DNA of 64,000 nt, from assembly GCA_035610835.1 (NCBI GenBank), contig CM069447.1, positions 43,249,893 to 43,313,892 of the forward strand, written 5' to 3'. Under the pieces are notes generated by a model. The model was not told the DNA's origin. It saw only the letters and a list, made by a program, of their open reading frames with translations, and did no database searches. Both the position numbers and the translations under genes were made by a program. Numbering within the stretch: the stretch's first letter is position 1; each line of letters starts with the position of its first letter. This DNA comes from Ophiura sarsii (Eukaryota; Echinodermata; Ophiuroidea; Amphilepidida; Ophiuridae). Of the stretch, positions 11,497 to 22,957 are shown piece by piece.

Positions 11497-11840
11497 AGGA
11501 GCACTGAGAGGTTGCCAAGAAAAAGGAAATTTGGAAAACAAATGATTAATTCAATAGATAAGGTACGTAGGAACTCTGAAGTGTAATAATTTAGGGGAAA
11601 ATGGTTGAATTATGGCACTATAGACATTTGGTTGAAGCAATTTATGTGGCAAGTGGTGCCGATAATTTCGATGTGATCGAAATGACCAAATCGTGACATT
11701 TTATACGAAAGATGGCAAATTCAGGAAAACAGTTTCATCAGATGGTAGTAAGTATGTCTTATAAGTATTACGTAGGTGCCAAAACCCTGATTTCCATGAA
11801 AAATTAGAGCGCACTCCTATACCTATCTCTCAGTGCCCCT
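11497..11840. mobile_element. TTAA-flanked MITE (AGGGGCACTGAGAG ends, 344 bp)
   Basis: TTAA at 11493-11496 and 11841-11844. The left end AGGAGCACTGAGAGGTT and right end CTATCTCTCAGTGCCCCT are inverted repeats with one mismatch in the outer 14 bp. This fits a piggyBac-type target. No coding frame. Confidence 0.85.
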
Positions 11841-11844
11841 TTAA

Positions 11845-12806
11845 AAGCAACTTTGTTAAATATCATCATGATAGTCTGCTTGTACGAGAGAGGTTTTTCT
11901 CAATAGATGGATGATCATATGTATGCATGCTATCCATCAGTGGCAGACTTGTGTCCATAATTAAACCAGGGGTAGATCTAATTTGTAATGCTAATGTGGT
12001 GTACTGACTGAGTGAGATCATTCTCTCAGATAAATTTATGCCACTTGTTTGTAGGACTGTATTTTCAATCAAATTTCTATCTAGGGAATGGATTGAAAAT
12101 AGAAACACTTAGTTATGTGATATGTCATCCTAGTTACTGCAGCAAGTCTTGGTTTGATTAGCACATCTCGGAGTAATAGTGGTTTTGGATTAGTCCTTTG
12201 GTAGACTAAATACTCAACCATCTTCATTATTTAACACACGACCAGGCCTTGAAATAAGAAATGAAAAGGGCAGGCAATATAAGGCAATTTGAAATGGGCA
12301 CCAACTTTATCCAAGGCCATTATGTACTTTTGAATGGAGTGAAAACAGCCAGAAATTGAGGGCATCAAGGCTAATTAATTCAAACCCTGCACACGACCCC
12401 TGCGAGGGTGCCCAATGTGAACGCTAATACAAATTTCAGACAAAAATGGTAATAATATCTCCAAGTGAATATCCTCATTAAGGTTCACATGCGGTATAGA
12501 TTAAGGTGAAATCATGTGCTGCAATGGTCTCACACTGTCAATTCTTAACTCCATTGGGGATGAAGGAAGGCGGGACAGGGAGGGGTAAGAAGGCAAGATC
12601 TGTATTATACTTTAAAAATCAAATTCATTCCACATTTTTGCCAACTGAAAATGCAGGTGAGGTCAAGTTTATGCAGTATTATTTGCCAGTCACGAATCCA
12701 TCAACTGCAAGCTAATTTAAAAACACGGGCTATATATAACGTGTTCGCTGCCCCTGTATAACAAATTTACATCCCAACTTCTATAAATTCACAATTTAGT
12801 CAGTAA
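11845..12806. other. Intronic sequence, no feature seen
   Basis: No supported feature. A short open frame at 12506-12715 has no recognisable similarity. Confidence 0.5.
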
Positions 12807-12814
12807 GTTGCGGG

Positions 12815-13095
12815 CCCGGGGGTACTCAGATTTGGTTTGGTCGGGGGTTTGCCGCTGGAGATTCAAAACCCCTACCCATTTCTAAGGGAGATTTTGGAAA
12901 AATCGGTACCCATTTTTAGGGTTTTGATTCATTTTAGACCAAATTTTCGCAAATTATCGGGGAAAAAGACCCATGTCTAAGGATTTTTCAGTTGAAAAGC
13001 CTACCCATGGCTAAGGATGTCTCATGAAAAAACGACCCACTGGAGCGGCACGTCCCCGTATGCCTTACATACGTGAGTACCCCCCCACCCCCTGG
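12815..13095. mobile_element. hAT-type MITE, 8-bp target duplication GTTGCGGG
   Basis: GTTGCGGG occurs at 12807-12814 and 13096-13103. The element starts CCCGGGGGTACTCA and ends TGAGTACCCCCCCACCCCC, an imperfect inverted repeat. The core has repeated CTACCCAT..CTAAGG blocks. A diverged relative lies around 61500-61840. Confidence 0.8.
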
Positions 13096-13396
13096 GTTGC
13101 GGGGCAGCAAACATGATATTGCCAAAACAAGTGGCATATCAAATACACTACAGAAAAGGATGTCAACACCCTTTCATTTGGTATACAGATAGCTACGTCA
13201 TACATCACACTGTGCCTACCGAGATGATTTAGATTATCTCATTAGATAACTGGGTCAGTTTACGATGCATCATTAATGTAAGGTCGGCTACCGAAGCTTG
13301 GAAATTGAGTATGTTATATTAGAAGCTAAAATCATCTATCTATGCAGTATGCAGCCCTATGATTATACTGTAGTTGATTTAATGTGGGGTTAGAAC

Positions 13397-13701
13397 TAAG
13401 GCTGTGACTTATACCCGGGAACCCGCCCGCTATTCCGGGTACCCGGGTACCAAATTGGGTACCCGAATACCCGAAATGTTAAAAAAAAAAAAATCTTTTT
13501 TCTTTATAAGTTTTTTTTTATAGTACAAATGTGTCCCCAAATGACCTCTATTGACCCCATTATGTGTCATTTTCGGGACAAATTTGTACTGTAAAATAAA
13601 AATAAATAAAACTTTTTATTTTTTATTTTTTTAATATTATATTTTTTAGTGTCCATTTTCGGGTACCCGGGTACGAAACTACCCGTGCATTCACAGCCTT
13701 A
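13397..13701. mobile_element. hAT-type MITE, 8-bp target duplication GTTAGAAC
   Basis: GTTAGAAC occurs exactly at 13389-13396 and 13702-13709. The ends are TAAGGCTGTGACTTATACCC and its counterpart ...GTGCATTCACAGCCTTA. The interior is rich in GGGTACCCGGG palindromes. The 8-bp duplication and TAAGGCTGTGA terminus fit hAT. No transposase. Confidence 0.9.
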
Positions 13702-13915
13702 GTTAGAACATCCTGTCTGATGACTTTTGCAATGCACTAATAGATCAATAGCGGTTAGTGCTCAAATGTTGGAACTATCTCAGTGCAATTATGTTACTAA
13801 TGTCAATAGTGAATTCTAGCAATCACAGCTTGCAATTGTCACATGATTCTATGGCACTTGGTCAAATACAAATTGTTCAAAATGATGTGTCAATCACTAA
13901 AATGTACCACTTTAA

Positions 13916-14267
13916 AGGTATATGACCCGATCACTTTTTTGGGGCTAATGCCTATGATTTATTTTTCACATCAAGATATTTTGGTATCAGAAGAATCCCC
14001 ATATTTTTCTCATTATGTCTGTAAAATATAAGGGGCCAGAAATGTTTCATTTGGAAATGATAGGCTAAAATGTGGTGAATTACTGCCAAAGGTGGTTAAC
14101 CACCAACCAGTCTGTGTACTACTCAATGGGCACACGTCTTTTGACCCTGCACTTCTAAAAATAGAACCATTGGAGTTATGCAACTCAAACTTTGGAATGC
14201 AACAATTTTAAGGATGACCTTTCATGTAAAATAGAAAACATCAAGTTGAAAATCGGGTCATCTACCT
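13916..14267. mobile_element. TTAA-flanked MITE (AGGTAKATGACCCGAT ends, copy 1)
   Basis: TTAA at 13912-13915 and 14268-14271. The left AGGTATATGACCCGATCAC pairs with the right AAATCGGGTCATCTACCT. A second copy is at 18880-19224 in inverted internal orientation, with shared internal blocks such as the ACTCAATGG/CCATTGAGT segment. 352 bp, non-coding. Confidence 0.88.
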
Positions 14268-14271
14268 TTAA

Positions 14272-15792
14272 TTATAAGGGAAAGAGTGGCAAAACATTGT
14301 AAATCGACGACACTCCTCTAAATATGCAAGGCAAACAACGAGGACGGACAAAAAATCATGTCTCAACACTATAACATTCAGACGAAAAATATTCATGTAC
14401 TACCAATGATTTCAAGACACCATGCTAACTTTTGTAAAGTAATTTTAGATCGCACTAGTATTGATTTACCATTCATTTGAGATGCATAATGGCGCACGAG
14501 GTATACGTGACTGTGTGTATGTGGTCGCATTGGGACGGACGTTGACACCTATTAATCTTCCTCATGAACTTTGTGAACACGATTCAGTCATGCTGTGTCT
14601 GTATTGTGTATCATATTATTCCCACACTTCTTTACAACCAGTGGCGGAACTACAGAGGGGGGGGGGGGGGGGGGGGGCATCCCCCAGTCACGACTGTTTC
14701 CCACCCCCACCTATTTCCACCCCTACCTATTCCCACCCCACTTGTCCCCTAGTCAACTCAAGTCCCACCCCATTTTGTCCCCTTCGAATTGCCATTATTT
14801 TAGGAATTAAGAATCTGCCTGGTGAATCTTTTCCCTGGAATAACACTCTCCATCAGACAAAGTTGTTTGTTGTGTCATTCTTGGCAACTGACCTAAACAT
14901 TCATAATAATTAGTTGTTGTTTTTCCAACCTTTTCTTTGTCTTCCCTGCCCCCCCCCCCCCCCAATTCTGTTATTTCATTTCTTTGTCTCATTTCATAAT
15001 TAATATAGTTCTGTTTTTCCTTTTATTTCCTTTAAATTTGTGTTTGTTTTATTAACAGGATTGAAGCTGTCACAGATGGCGCTTTTCGGGCCGAGTCTAT
15101 TTATAACGGATTACAATTCAACCCTAGCAACAAGTACTTATTGAATCATCAGTCAGACTTCCACTCATTAACGTCCACATCAAGGAAATCATGGGTATAA
15201 GGTCTTTCAGCCAACCATTCACTGTCAGATTATATGCTGGTAATTTGCTGTGCTGGGAGTTCTATGCTTTTTGTCTACTGGAGTCAAGGCCGGCTTATTT
15301 TAAGGGATCTTCAGCAAATTATTTAAATCCCTTGTTATTCAATTCAGAATAGGACTGAAGCAGAGATCGATTTACCCTGTGCAGCGGAGCAAAATGCTGA
15401 ACACTTTGAAGAATTTGCTTTTCAATCCGAAAGTGTTTAGCATTTTAATGCTATACATTTCAATGTAACATTGTGCTAAAAGTATTATGATTATGCCATT
15501 TAAAAACAGAAGTTTGAATTTTGCTATACATTTTTTTGGCAAAAATTGTTCCCTGGTCTGAAATCAGGCTTGCTCAATATAAACAGCAAAATACAGTTCA
15601 GTTCAGGGGAATAATTTTGTAATTACCCTTCACACTCTGCATTGTACAGAATAAAGTGTATTATCATATATGGTGTTGGGGGGTATTCTAGAATTAGGCC
15701 CAATTTGTCACCATATTTCTCCTCTTTGCAAAAATCCCCAGACAGTTCTGCAACAAAATGTTGCATTTCACAATCATAATTTTGTTAACATG
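14272..15792. other. Intronic sequence with poly-G and poly-C tracts
   Basis: CAGTGGCGGAACTACAGAG is followed by about 19 G near 14659-14677, a hAT-like terminus for which I find no partner. A C tract lies near 14950-14963. Open frames across these tracts (for example 14461-14913) are low-complexity artefacts. Confidence 0.5.
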
Positions 15793-15796
15793 TTAA

Positions 15797-16038
15797 CCCT
15801 AACCAGGTTTTTAACCGGCATCATAATTTTTGGAAGAGAAATCAACAAATAAATCGTCGCTCGTCGACTGGGGATCGAACCAAGGACCCTCCAGACCCAA
15901 AACAACGGCTCTCAGCTACTCGTTTGCACCGCTCACTATATAGCCTCGGTTGATTACATCATCGAAAACCATCCGCACATGCGCTTGGAGATAGGATAGG
16001 CTTGAAAGTAGTATTTGTAGCATACGAGGCTGTTATGG
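15797..16038 (-). mobile_element. TTAA element with CCCTAACC end and minus-strand tRNA-like sequence
   Basis: TTAA at 15793-15796 and 16039-16042. The left end is CCCTAACCAGG; the right end is diverged (TTATGG). The tRNA-like part on the minus strand (about 15866-15935) has a B box GGTTCGATCCCC and an A-box-like AGCGGTGCAAACGAG. It is related in architecture, but not in core sequence, to the elements at 6.7, 18.3 and 32.2 kb. Confidence 0.65.
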
Positions 16039-16042
16039 TTAA

Positions 16043-18268
16043 AGAACCTATTTACCTTTCGATTTGGCACCAAGAACTATTTGGACTGCATTTCCAGGTT
16101 CTGGGCACCCCAAATAATCAGTACAAAGTAGGATAAGAACATAATAAAATTGCCCTTTTTTGATGGAATGATGATGAATCAACCGCAGCAGACAGCAAAG
16201 GGTCTTATGATCAAGCGCAGATGGATGAAATAAGGCGAGGAAAAAACACAAAAAACCTGGTTTTTTTTAAAGAGTGTTTTTCTTCTCAAATCATGTAAAA
16301 TCGGCTGAAAATCTGTACAAAAAATTTGTTCACAATTTGTTTTAAAAATTCCTGATTTTTGCAGATTCTGGTGACATTTTAGGTTAAAAAATAAAAATAA
16401 AAAAACCAACCGATCCTACTTGACAGGTCCGTCCGCCCGTAAAACAGGTTTTTTTCTTCTTTTTTCATTGCCTAGAGGGAGACCTACCACTTTCTATGCT
16501 CCTGACTGCATGGTTTACATAACAGATTGACGTTTTAAATCACTTTGTTTAACTTTCAGACATGAAATACTAGCTTGTCAATTAACCTTTTAAGAGTAGA
16601 CATCACCCAGGGGCTTGTTGAGCCAGTTATATATATCTCTGACCAACCAAAAATAGCCATTACAATCAACCAAACGAAAATATCATCAGACTTAAAGAAA
16701 AAATAATACGTTTCATGTATTGGGTTAAAAAACTTGATTCTTATTGTCTATTTCTTATTTTTTTAAATTAATTTACTTTTTTAGGATCAAGATCAATTGT
16801 GAAATAAAAAATAAAAATAAAAAACAAAATAAAAAGACCTTTTAAAAAATGAATTTTCAAATGATTAACAGTTACACTCTATTATTAGTTTCTTATATGC
16901 ATTGTTCCATTGAAGATGACAATTGTTCAAAGAACACTTCTTGGGAATATTATGAAGATTGCTTGGAAAATTTGGCTGTAAATTTTTTTAAAAACCTCCC
17001 CTATCTTGCTAACAGAAACTTAAATGCGAGTTGAAACTTGAAATGGCTCCAAAAATCAAAAGGTGGACATGCTCACAGGAAACAAAACATGTTATTTTGT
17101 TTATGGCCCCTAGGGATACTCTGTTATTTTCTGCATTTGTGTTGTCGTTGTCATGATTGAATCTGGTAATAGCCACTCCTCGCCCAAGGCTCCAAGTTAG
17201 ACATTAATCCCACAATCTGATTATGTAGGTCTATGTAAGGAAGCTCAAAATGGAGAAATAAAAACAGGCAAAATTGTTCAAAATGCGAAAAATTACACAT
17301 GCAAATATTTCCACTTTTACAGTAACTGTGGGATTCTTGCCAAATGACATGAACACGATTCAAAGTTGATTTTTGTGTAACTTTTAAAAAATATGTATAC
17401 ATTTTTAATCTTTTATATTTTTTATAACATATAGACTCGGACAAGCTGGCGTGAATTGAATTAACAAAGGCCTTAAAAATACACTGTCTCGAACCTGGTC
17501 CCTCTCGCATTTCATGTGCACCGTTTAAGCATCTCTAATCGACGACAACCATTTGTACGTAGTTTAGATTCATTAGCGTGTTTATATTTTGTGAAACTTG
17601 CCAAAAGCTTTCTTCAGACTCTGCCAGCCATTTTTTTTTACATTTCTGATGTTTTTCTGTTGTAATTTATTACTGTTCTAAAATCAGAAGTCAATCAACT
17701 TCTTGTTGAGGATCGGAATTGAAGGAATGTGCAGATTCCCACAAAAGTCATTTGCCAGAATCTAAATGGAGATGTTGCAAAATTGAAGCCCTATCATCCA
17801 AAAGGCTATGGATGCACTATATTATAATCAGTTCAATTATTTTGGATCTGAGTATCACGCTCCACGCTTATGATGATTAGCTTTTCAGCGGTCCCCCGAA
17901 TGAATTTTTGAGGGCCCCTGCTCTCAAAAAACGCTGATTACAAGAAAATAAAACCCTAAAATGTCTACAAGCTAGCAGGGTAATGAAATGAACCGCTGTG
18001 AAGCGCCATTTAACAAACATTGCGCACACATTTCACTACCCTGTATTTACATTCTTTACAGTGATGAAACCTTTTGCGCTTTACACATACTATCTACTGA
18101 AGATAGCATAACAAATAAGTATAATTTCATTAGCCACACGGCATCAGGTAATGCAAATTCATTATATCACTATAATCATCTATCTTCAAGGTTGTTTTGA
18201 TGACAGAATCTACTTCAACATATTGATCATATTGACTCACGGTTAATCTGAAAATAAATTGTTATGCT
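16043..18268. other. Intronic sequence, little to note
   Basis: A solo end similar to the TTCTACGGGC family (near 16425-16452: GGTCCGTCCGCCCGTAAAAC) and one 18-bp copy of the dispersed palindrome at 18091-18108. Otherwise nothing. Confidence 0.5.
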
Positions 18269-18272
18269 TTAA

Positions 18273-18558
18273 CCCTAACCAGTAAAGCTAGTTTTTTGTG
18301 CGTATCGGGGGGAGGGGGGAAAAAGTGCTATTTTTTTTACCCGAAAAATCACCCAGCACCCCCCGGGATTCGATCGCCGGACCATCCGCACCCAAATCTG
18401 TCCCTCTACCAACTGAGCTAACTCCCTAGGTCATATGCGGCCACAAACTCCGTGGCCACATATGTCTGCGGTAGGTGACGTCATCGCGGCAATGCAGCAG
18501 CACGTGCCTGGAGATAGTTTCTGGCAGTGAGATTTAGTGAGATTCAGTGCGGTTAGGG
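18273..18558 (-). mobile_element. tRNA-bearing CCCTAACC element, tandem copy A
   Basis: TTAA (18269-18272), then CCCTAACCAGTAAAGC; the right end is GTGCGGTTAGGG followed by TTAT. The minus strand at 18360-18427 has a tRNA-like sequence: A box TTAGCTCAGTTGGTAGAGG and B box GGCGATCGAATCCC. Acceptor-stem pairing is not evident, so this is a tRNA-derived module and not a functional tRNA gene. Copy B starts 317 bp downstream. Confidence 0.85.
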
Positions 18559-18589
18559 TTATTGCACATCAAAAATTGACATTTATTAA

Positions 18590-18875
18590 CCCTAACCAGT
18601 AAAGCTAGTTTTTTGTGCGTATCGGGGGGAGGGGGGAAAAAGTGCTATTTTTTTTACCCGAAAAATCACCCAGCACCCCCCGGGATTCGATCGCCGGACC
18701 ATCCGCACCCAAATCTGTCCCTCTACCAACTGAGCTAACTCCCTAGGTCATATGCGGCCACAAACTCCGTGGCCACATATGCCTGCGGTAGGTGACGTCA
18801 TCGCGGCAATGCAGCAGCACGTGCCTGGAGATAGTTTCTGGCAGTGAGATTTAGTGAGATTCAGTGCGGTTAGGG
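18590..18875 (-). mobile_element. tRNA-bearing CCCTAACC element, tandem copy B
   Basis: Same length as copy A (286 bp) and nearly identical to it (a TGTCTGC/TGCCTGC difference is visible). It starts after TTAA at 18586-18589 and ends at TTAT 18876-18879. That TTAT is also the left target site of the next TTAA element (18880-19224). The tRNA-like part is at about 18677-18744 on the minus strand. Confidence 0.85.
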
Positions 18876-18879
18876 TTAT

Positions 18880-19224
18880 AGGTAGATGTTCCGATTTTTA
18901 ACTCGAAGTTTTCTATTCTACATGAAAGGTCATCCTTAAAAAAGTCGTGTTCCAAAGTTTGAGTTGCATAGCTCTAATGGTTCTTATTTTAGACGCACAA
19001 GATGCTGTGAACTGTACCCATTGAGTAGTACACAAACTATATCGGTGGATACCACCATTCGCGGTAATTCGACGTTATTTCATCGATTTCTCCGTAATTA
19101 TACCGATTTAGGCCGTCAAATTTCAGTACGATGATGAGAAAAATACGAGCTTTCATATGATATGAAAATCTCCGTATGTTTGAAATAATTCTGTGTTACG
19201 AAAATGTGATCGGGTCATCTACCT
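18880..19224. mobile_element. TTAA-flanked MITE (AGGTAGATG ends, copy 2)
   Basis: TTAT at 18876-18879 and TTAA at 19225-19228. The left AGGTAGATGTTCCGATTTTT is mirrored by GTGATCGGGTCATCTACCT. It is a second copy of the 13916-14267 family and abuts the tRNA-bearing element. Confidence 0.85.
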
Positions 19225-19495
19225 TTAAATCTCTCAATATAGCAACAACAGATAATTTAATTCAAACTATCATAAAATCATTCAAAATAAGGAGGACCTG
19301 GGGGCCAAATGCTCACAAATGTTGCTCCAGGCCCACTGATATTTAAAGAGGGTCCCTACAATGAAGTATACAACTTATGTCTGTCATCTTCACTGTAAAG
19401 ACCTTGAACTTCATTTTGGCCCCAAATAGTAGATTTCAGTTGATTTCAAGCACTGAATAAGATGTTTTCTAAGGCCACAAAAAAAATAAACCTAA

Positions 19496-19687
19496 TCTAC
19501 GGGCAAACGGACCTCTCAGGTTGCGTCGGTGAGTCCTTTGTTTCCTCTTCTCTTTTTTCCCCTTCAAAATTAATGTAAACAATTAATACAATGTCGAGAA
19601 ATGTTGCGGTTATTTGGGTCGGTATTCATCTGCATGTGAACATTTTGTCACCAAATTCCAAAACAATGAGTCAGTCGGGCTGTAGAA
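19496..19687. mobile_element. Short element of the CTACGGGCAAACGGACCTCTCA family
   Basis: The left end is CTACGGGCAAACGGACCTCT; the right end is CAGTCGGGCTGTAG. Related copies lie at 27326-27605 and 31334-31587, with solo ends near 16430 and 21165. Probably a MITE; the superfamily is not clear. Confidence 0.6.
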
Positions 19688-19778
19688 AAGGGGATATTTT
19701 TTCCATCTCCTAATCAAAAAGGGATCAGATTGGATGTAACAGGGGCATTTCCAGGGGGCAGCGGGCCATGGCCTCTCT

Positions 19779-20169
19779 CAGGCAAAAAAAGAAGAAGTTG
19801 TGTTTCTCTCAGCGACCGACCCTAAAATCGCAAAAACAAGGGTCGACTTCTTTTTTGCTTCTTTTATTTTCAAGCTTTTATTTCCTTCATTTCTTTTAGA
19901 ATAAAATTTGATCTTAAAATTTAAAGTGTCTAAATGTTACTATTTCTTGCTTGAAATTAACAAGTTATCTTGGAAATGGTATTTTAGACTATTATCACAC
20001 TAGAAACTTTAGTTAAATTTACTTACGGCCTATACCAATTTTGTCTCAACATACTGTAAACCATTTATTTTTCAGCCAAGAAAAAAAAGAAAAAAGGATT
20101 TCCGACTGACCGACCTGATTTTAAATTTTTAACACTTGAGGGCAACACAACTTCTTTCTTTTTTGGCCT
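19779..20169. mobile_element. MITE of the AGGCCAAAAAAAGAA / GGTCGGTCGG family
   Basis: The left end is AGGCAAAAAAAGAAGAAGTT then CTCAGCGACCGACCC; the right end is ACTTGAGGGCAACACAACTT then GGCCT. It is in the opposite orientation to the copy at 8936-9342 and shares its internal sequence (TAGACTATT.TCACACTAGAAAC). Confidence 0.82.
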
Positions 20170-20390
20170 CATCGGCTGATGCCCAAAAATTGAAAGACAA
20201 AAAGGAAGAGGAAAAAGAAAGAATATCAAGGAAAATGTGTTCATGAGGTGTGAAAATGGGTAAAAATCAATGAGTTTTCAGGGGTGACCCCCTAAACCCC
20301 AGCTCTTCTGTGAAAACACCTCTGGGTATGCTCTTGGGTGTAAAGTACAATTTGTCTTGCCTGGTACATCTATTCCTTGTAGTATTGTAC

Positions 20391-20408
20391 TATCTACTGA
20401 AGATAGCA
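20391..20408. repeat. Dispersed palindrome copy
   Basis: TATCTACTGAAGATAGCA, one of about 14 copies of the 23-nt palindrome found between 18.1 and 28.9 kb. Confidence 0.7.
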
Positions 20409-20684
20409 ACACACAAATATTGTTCAATGGAGGCCATAGACCGTGTTCATGCATAACCAAGCAGTATAATCTGAACCCAGCATAATACTGTTGGGGCCTA
20501 AACTGAGGAGTACTACTTGCTGGTGATTTCAATTGTAGTTTATTGCCTTAAAATTTGGAATTGAGGTTTGTATTGTGCGACGTATGCCCAATGACCTGTT
20601 GGAAGATGGGTATTAAGATTGGACTTATCATATCATATGCAATGCTAAAGTTTAGAGAAAAAAATAGTATAGTTTGCTGCAATT

Positions 20685-20890
20685 TCCAGGCTGTGACATG
20701 TGATACAGCAAGCGGTTCCATGCCAGTGCATTTTTTCAGGTAACTGTTTGGATTGACATGTATGTCATTAGAGTAAAGTATTGAAGTAATCCTGTGTGTC
20801 ATTTTAGTTCATTCTGATGGACAGATTTTCAAGATATGACCCATGTGAAAAATTATGTTTCTTTTTGAGCCCAGTTTATGTGTGCATGCC
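20685..20890. repeat. Partial copy of the 2.1-2.4 kb foldback element
   Basis: It shares TGTGACATGTGATACAGCAA, CATTAGAGTA, AATCCTGTGTGTCATTTTAG and GAGCCCAGTTTATG with 2094-2425. Only one arm and the centre are obvious. Confidence 0.7.
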
Positions 20891-21700
20891 CGCTAAAATA
20901 TAACGCAAGTATTTCACACAGCAACGCAATACGCATTGAACTCACACATGAGTCGTGTTCAGGATATTTTTAAATTCAATTTTCAAATATTTCACAAATT
21001 ATACACAATTTCCTAAAAAAACAAAAACATTTTATTTATTTATTTATTTATTTATTATTATTATTTTTTATTTTTTTTATTTTTTAAAAAATTTATTTTT
21101 TAAAATTAATTATTATTATTTTTTTTGGGGGAGGGGGGGGGGTTCCCCCCAAAATGGATCGGTAAGGCCCGTAGAACAAAGGTTTTCTCGTGGCCCGTTT
21201 TTATTGTTCATGCATCTTACAAATATTGAACATGTCATCATATGGTTGAAATGCAGTGAAATAGGCTGCCAGAATCCGGAAGTAAAAGCAGGCCCACGAC
21301 TGCCACAAACTGAAACTCATTTATTAATTCCAATTACCATCATCATTAATAATTGTATCAAGAGTTAGTTAAATGCATTAGTATGGCTGTAAAATGGTTC
21401 AACTGCACACAAGGTCAATTATAACACACAGTGCATGTACAATGTAGAGCATTACTGTCATAATTCATTTACTCTAGGTAAAATTGAAGTACATAATCTG
21501 GGACATAATCTTGACCTAGTCTAAAATAATATAATAATTTTTAAATCAATGATTCATTTGTTACGTGGCTACAGGGTAATGTATTTGTTAATGTATTGAT
21601 TACCGGTTTTAGTATTCTGTTTATCCAACTGTAAATATGATTATTTTCACACACATTTTTTACTGTACGCCATAGATTCCTGAGCACTCTCTGAAAACTG
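20891..21700. other. Intronic sequence, low complexity
   Basis: (TTTA)n and A/T-only stretches near 21028-21120, then a G tract (about 21127-21142) and a solo GGCCCGTAGAACA end. No gene. Confidence 0.5.
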
Positions 21701-21705
21701 ATCAA

Positions 21706-21812
21706 AATCCTTAAATAGGTCCCCAATACCCTTAAATAGGTCACCAATATCTTTATATAGGTCTCCACTTTCCTTAAATAGGTCTCCAATATCCTTATAT
21801 AGGTCACTCACA
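21706..21812 (-). repeat. 21-bp minisatellite encoding a 7-residue periodic frame
   Basis: About five units of the type CCTTAAATAGGTCNCCAATA. The period is a multiple of 3, so minus-strand frames stay open and give a 7-aa repeat (for example GDLYKDI). It looks like a heptad repeat but has no other gene signal. Confidence 0.8.
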
Positions 21813-22482
21813 AATATGGAATAAAGCACATAGTGGCTATCATTAACCATGTAAATTACATGTAAAACAATTGCTGTATGCTTTCTGTATGGGAGACCCT
21901 ACATGGGATCACATTAATAGATCACAAGATACCTGTATTTTCGAAGTGAATTTACTTTATTTTATTGAATCAGTAAAAGGTTATTACACCAAAAGGGAAC
22001 ATTAAACACGCAATTAAAACGCCATCTCTAGAGCGGCTTACGAGGCGGTATAACAAAAACATGCGTGTCTTGTTGTGTAATGTAAATCCTTGCGAATTCA
22101 TCTGACCGAAAATTGAAAGGATTGCCAATGAAATAATGGGCAATTTCTTGTCAGGTTAGCATTTATTAACCAATGATTCAAGGCACTAGACAAGAACAGG
22201 GAGATGACACGCAGACACGCTGGCGCCAGACGGATGAGACAGTGTACCGATGCGGAAGTTGCTCTTGTCTTGTATTTTTTACATGCTGAATTCAGTTTGC
22301 GGGTGAGGAAAGTCAATGTCGAGATGCTGACAGGGTGCACACACACAAAGAGGATGGTTCTGTATCAGATCTGTTGGCAACAGATTTTATAATGACGATT
22401 ATAAATGAAGAGCTTTTTGTCTCAAAAATATTTTTCACCATGATTTTGTTACTCTTTAGTGATCTATTGATCTATTAATTTA

Positions 22483-22485
22483 GTT

Positions 22486-22536
<51 letters not shown>

Positions 22537-22582
22537 TATTTATTTATTTATTTATTTATTCAGTTATTTATTTATTTATTAG
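22483..22582. repeat. (GATT)n then (ATTT)n microsatellite
   Basis: Runs of GATT for about 50 bp, switching to ATTT runs. Simple sequence repeat. Confidence 0.95.
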
Positions 22583-22616
22583 CAAAAGATTCGTGATTTA
22601 TCCTAAAATGAAGTAT

Positions 22617-22858
22617 TATATCGAGGGCTCAGAAACAAAAGGCCTTATCTCCATTTTGACCATTTTGAGAAAAAGGCTATTGTAGATTTTTAAACACATT
22701 GGGGAGATACAGATGAGGTCTTGTGGTACTGGCTATAACTTTGAAAGGGGTTGTGTTATGGAGATAATGCTGTGTGCTATGGAAAGAGAATTTCTTTACC
22801 AAAATCTCATTTTTGAAAAAATGGAGATGAGGCCTTTTGTTTATGAGCCCTCGATATA
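22617..22858. mobile_element. TA-flanked MITE (TCGAGGGCTCA ends, 242 bp)
   Basis: The left TATATCGAGGGCTCAGAAAC and right GAGCCCTCGATATA lie in inverted arms of about 44 bp that include AAAAGGCCTTATCTCCATTTT-like sequence. The TA edges fit Tc1/mariner-type integration. No coding frame; the open frames across it follow the inverted repeat. Confidence 0.88.
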
Positions 22859-22957
22859 CCAACCCAAGATTTGTGAGCCATTCCATGGGCAAATTTTAAG
22901 GAACCTTTTGTTTCATTCCCCCTCCCTCCATTCAATATTTGTAAATAGAGCATTGAC

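Noticed and set aside
14461..14913. 150-codon frame crossing a poly-G tract
   Set aside because: Gly and Pro runs from homopolymer sequence; no conserved motif.
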